From contig JAXDLT010000259.1 in assembly GCA_034666465.1 (NCBI GenBank), positions 1-5,109 on the forward strand: DNA of 5,109 bases, read 5' to 3'. Shown here piece by piece: positions 4,013-5,109 of the stretch. The notes under the pieces are model-generated. The model worked only from the letters and a program-made list of their open reading frames with translations. It did not search any database and had not been told where the DNA came from. A program made the position numbers and the translations under genes. The stretch's first letter is position 1, and each line of letters starts with the position of its first letter. Source of the stretch: CF-96 sp028287605. GTDB lineage: Bacteria > Chloroflexota > Dormibacteria > Aeolococcales > Aeolococcaceae.

Positions 4013-5109
4013 ATGAGTACCTCCGATCCATCCCTGCCGCTCAGCCGGCCGTCCCACCGCCTCCGTCTCCGCTCCCGTCGCCGGCTCCTCGTCGCGCTCG
4101 CGCTCGCCCTCGTCGCCGCCGTCCTGGTGGTGGGCTCGGGCGCCGGCATCGGCGTCTACCACGTCCAGCAGAGCCGGCTCACCCAGGCCCGCGCCGACCG
4201 CGCCGCCGCCAGGCGGGTGATCGACGCCACCGTGGCCCGGGCCCAGAGCGACGGCATCACCACCGCGCAGCTCGGCCCGGTGCTGTCGTCCGAGGCGGCG
4301 CTGCTCTCCGGCAGCCCCGTCGCGCCCCGCTTCGGCTGGTTCGACAACGGGGAGATCGGCCGCCTCCAGCACCAGTCGGCGGGGCTGCGCAGCCTGGTCG
4401 GGCGGATCGACGCCATCCAGGTGGCCGCCACCGGCAGCGCCCGCGATCGGGTCGGCGCCGCGCTCGGCGAGCTGGACGCGGCGATCGCGGCGGCCCGCTC
4501 GGTGGGCCTCGACGCCAGCGCCGACGCCACCTTCCTCGCCGGGGTCCGCGACCGCATCGCCCGCGCGGCGACGCCGACCCAGGTCGCCGCCGCGGTGGCC
4601 CCCGTGCGGCAGCACGTCGACGACCTCGGGCAGCGCACCGACGCCAAGCGGGCCGCCGACGCCGCCCTGGCCGCCCTCAACGCCAGCCAGGCGCGCGCCC
4701 AGGGCGCGGTGGCGCGGGCCGACGGGCTGGTCGCCCAGGCGGCGAGGTTCCCGCAGCTCAGGGTCCAGCCCTGGGTCGACGCGATCGCCGCGGTCCACCC
4801 GCAGCTGGCGGCGGCGACCACGCAGGACCAGTTCGACGCCGTCACCGCGGCGGTCGGCCCGCCGGCGAACGGCATCGCCGCCCTGCTGGCGGCGCGCTCG
4901 GACGCATACGGGGCGATGTCCGACGCGCGCCAGGCGGTGCAGAGCGCGATCTCCTACAGGATCGACCCGGGGAGCGTCCCCTCGCAGCTCGACGCCCTGC
5001 AGGCACGGCTCGACGGCACCGGCACCGCTCCCGGCTTCGGCGACGTCGCCAGCCAGGCGGGCGCGCTGGTGGCGCCCCTCCAGGCCAGGGTGGTCACCGC
5101 GAGCCTGGG
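4013..5109 (+). CDS. Membrane-anchored alanine-rich helical protein, C-terminus beyond window
   Basis: The frame opens with ATG at 4013 and stays open to the window end (365 full codons), so the protein is partial. Residues 1-24 are polar with a basic cluster (R12-R24), followed by one hydrophobic helix at about 25-48 (LLVALALALVAAVLVVGSG). This predicts an N-in, C-out single-pass anchor or uncleaved signal. The rest is outside the membrane, rich in Ala, Asp, Gln and Arg, with heptad-like hydrophobic spacing and no Cys, suggesting bundled helices or coiled coil. Degenerate units recur: ATPTQVAAAVAPV near 186 and ATTQDQFDAVTAAV near 268, with a weaker one near 338. I do not recognise a family. 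Such anchored helical stalks often precede a cell-wall enzyme domain (for example L,D-transpeptidase or peptidase), but no catalytic motif is visible so far, so function stays open. No clear Shine-Dalgarno is present; GGTTGGA upstream is weak. The strand and separate promoter argue against membership of the fab operon. Confidence 0.75.
   Translation, partial: MSTSDPSLPLSRPSHRLRLRSRRRLLVALALALVAAVLVVGSGAGIGVYHVQQSRLTQARADRAAARRVIDATVARAQSDGITTAQLGPVLSSEAALLSGSPVAPRFGWFDNGEIGRLQHQSAGLRSLVGRIDAIQVAATGSARDRVGAALGELDAAIAAARSVGLDASADATFLAGVRDRIARAATPTQVAAAVAPVRQHVDDLGQRTDAKRAADAALAALNASQARAQGAVARADGLVAQAARFPQLRVQPWVDAIAAVHPQLAAATTQDQFDAVTAAVGPPANGIAALLAARSDAYGAMSDARQAVQSAISYRIDPGSVPSQLDALQARLDGTGTAPGFGDVASQAGALVAPLQARVVTASL

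Noticed and set aside
3860..4798. Minus-strand open frame of 312 codons opposite the 3' membrane-protein gene
   Set aside because: The plus strand has a coherent anchor plus helical protein, while the minus frame is Gly/Arg/Asp-rich without motifs.
1..5109. CRISPR array, insertion sequence, toxin-antitoxin or phage defence system
   Set aside because: No regularly spaced repeats, transposase, terminal inverted repeats, nuclease or toxin motifs are visible; the excisionase-type protein alone is not evidence of a mobile element.

Overview
The window is very GC-rich DNA (well above 70% G+C by eye) with bacterial gene spacing: tight 4-bp overlaps, short intergenic gaps and strong third-position G/C bias. 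It carries split AccA and AccD carboxyltransferase subunits rather than the fused acyl-CoA carboxylase beta chains typical of mycolic-type Actinobacteria. It also has a lone prepilin-like gene and a gene start that looks leaderless. Together these suggest a high-GC Terrabacteria-type lineage (Chloroflexota or Dormibacterota-like, less likely Actinobacteria). This taxonomic guess is inference; there is no rRNA or other marker here.

Layout. Positions 6-938 hold two plus-strand genes: a 93-residue excisionase/MerR-type helix-turn-helix protein, and, after a gap of about 250 bp, a 133-residue type IV pilin-like protein with a good ribosome binding site and a textbook prepilin peptidase motif. Positions 939-1137 form a convergent intergenic stretch with several GC-rich dyads that could end transcription from both sides. 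Positions 1138 to about 3826 are a minus-strand operon, fabH-accD-accA, whose genes overlap at their ends (GTGA or a 28-bp overlap, then ATGA). A divergent intergenic region of about 190 bp follows. From 4013 a plus-strand gene for a membrane-anchored, alanine-rich, helical extracytoplasmic protein runs off the window end.

How the genes work together. AccD and AccA form the carboxyltransferase half of acetyl-CoA carboxylase, which makes malonyl-CoA. FabH condenses an acyl-CoA primer with malonyl-ACP to start each fatty acid chain. The operon therefore covers the entry step of fatty acid synthesis. Biotin carboxylase (accC), biotin carrier (accB), ACP and the elongation enzymes are not in the window. 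A 15-bp near-perfect palindrome sits over the likely fabH promoter and start and is the best candidate control site.

Most of the window is ordinary core metabolism. I found no convincing new multi-gene system. The items most worth a second look are the fabH palindrome, a cluster of unusual substitutions in conserved AccA loops, and the degenerate repeat structure of the unrecognised 3' membrane protein.
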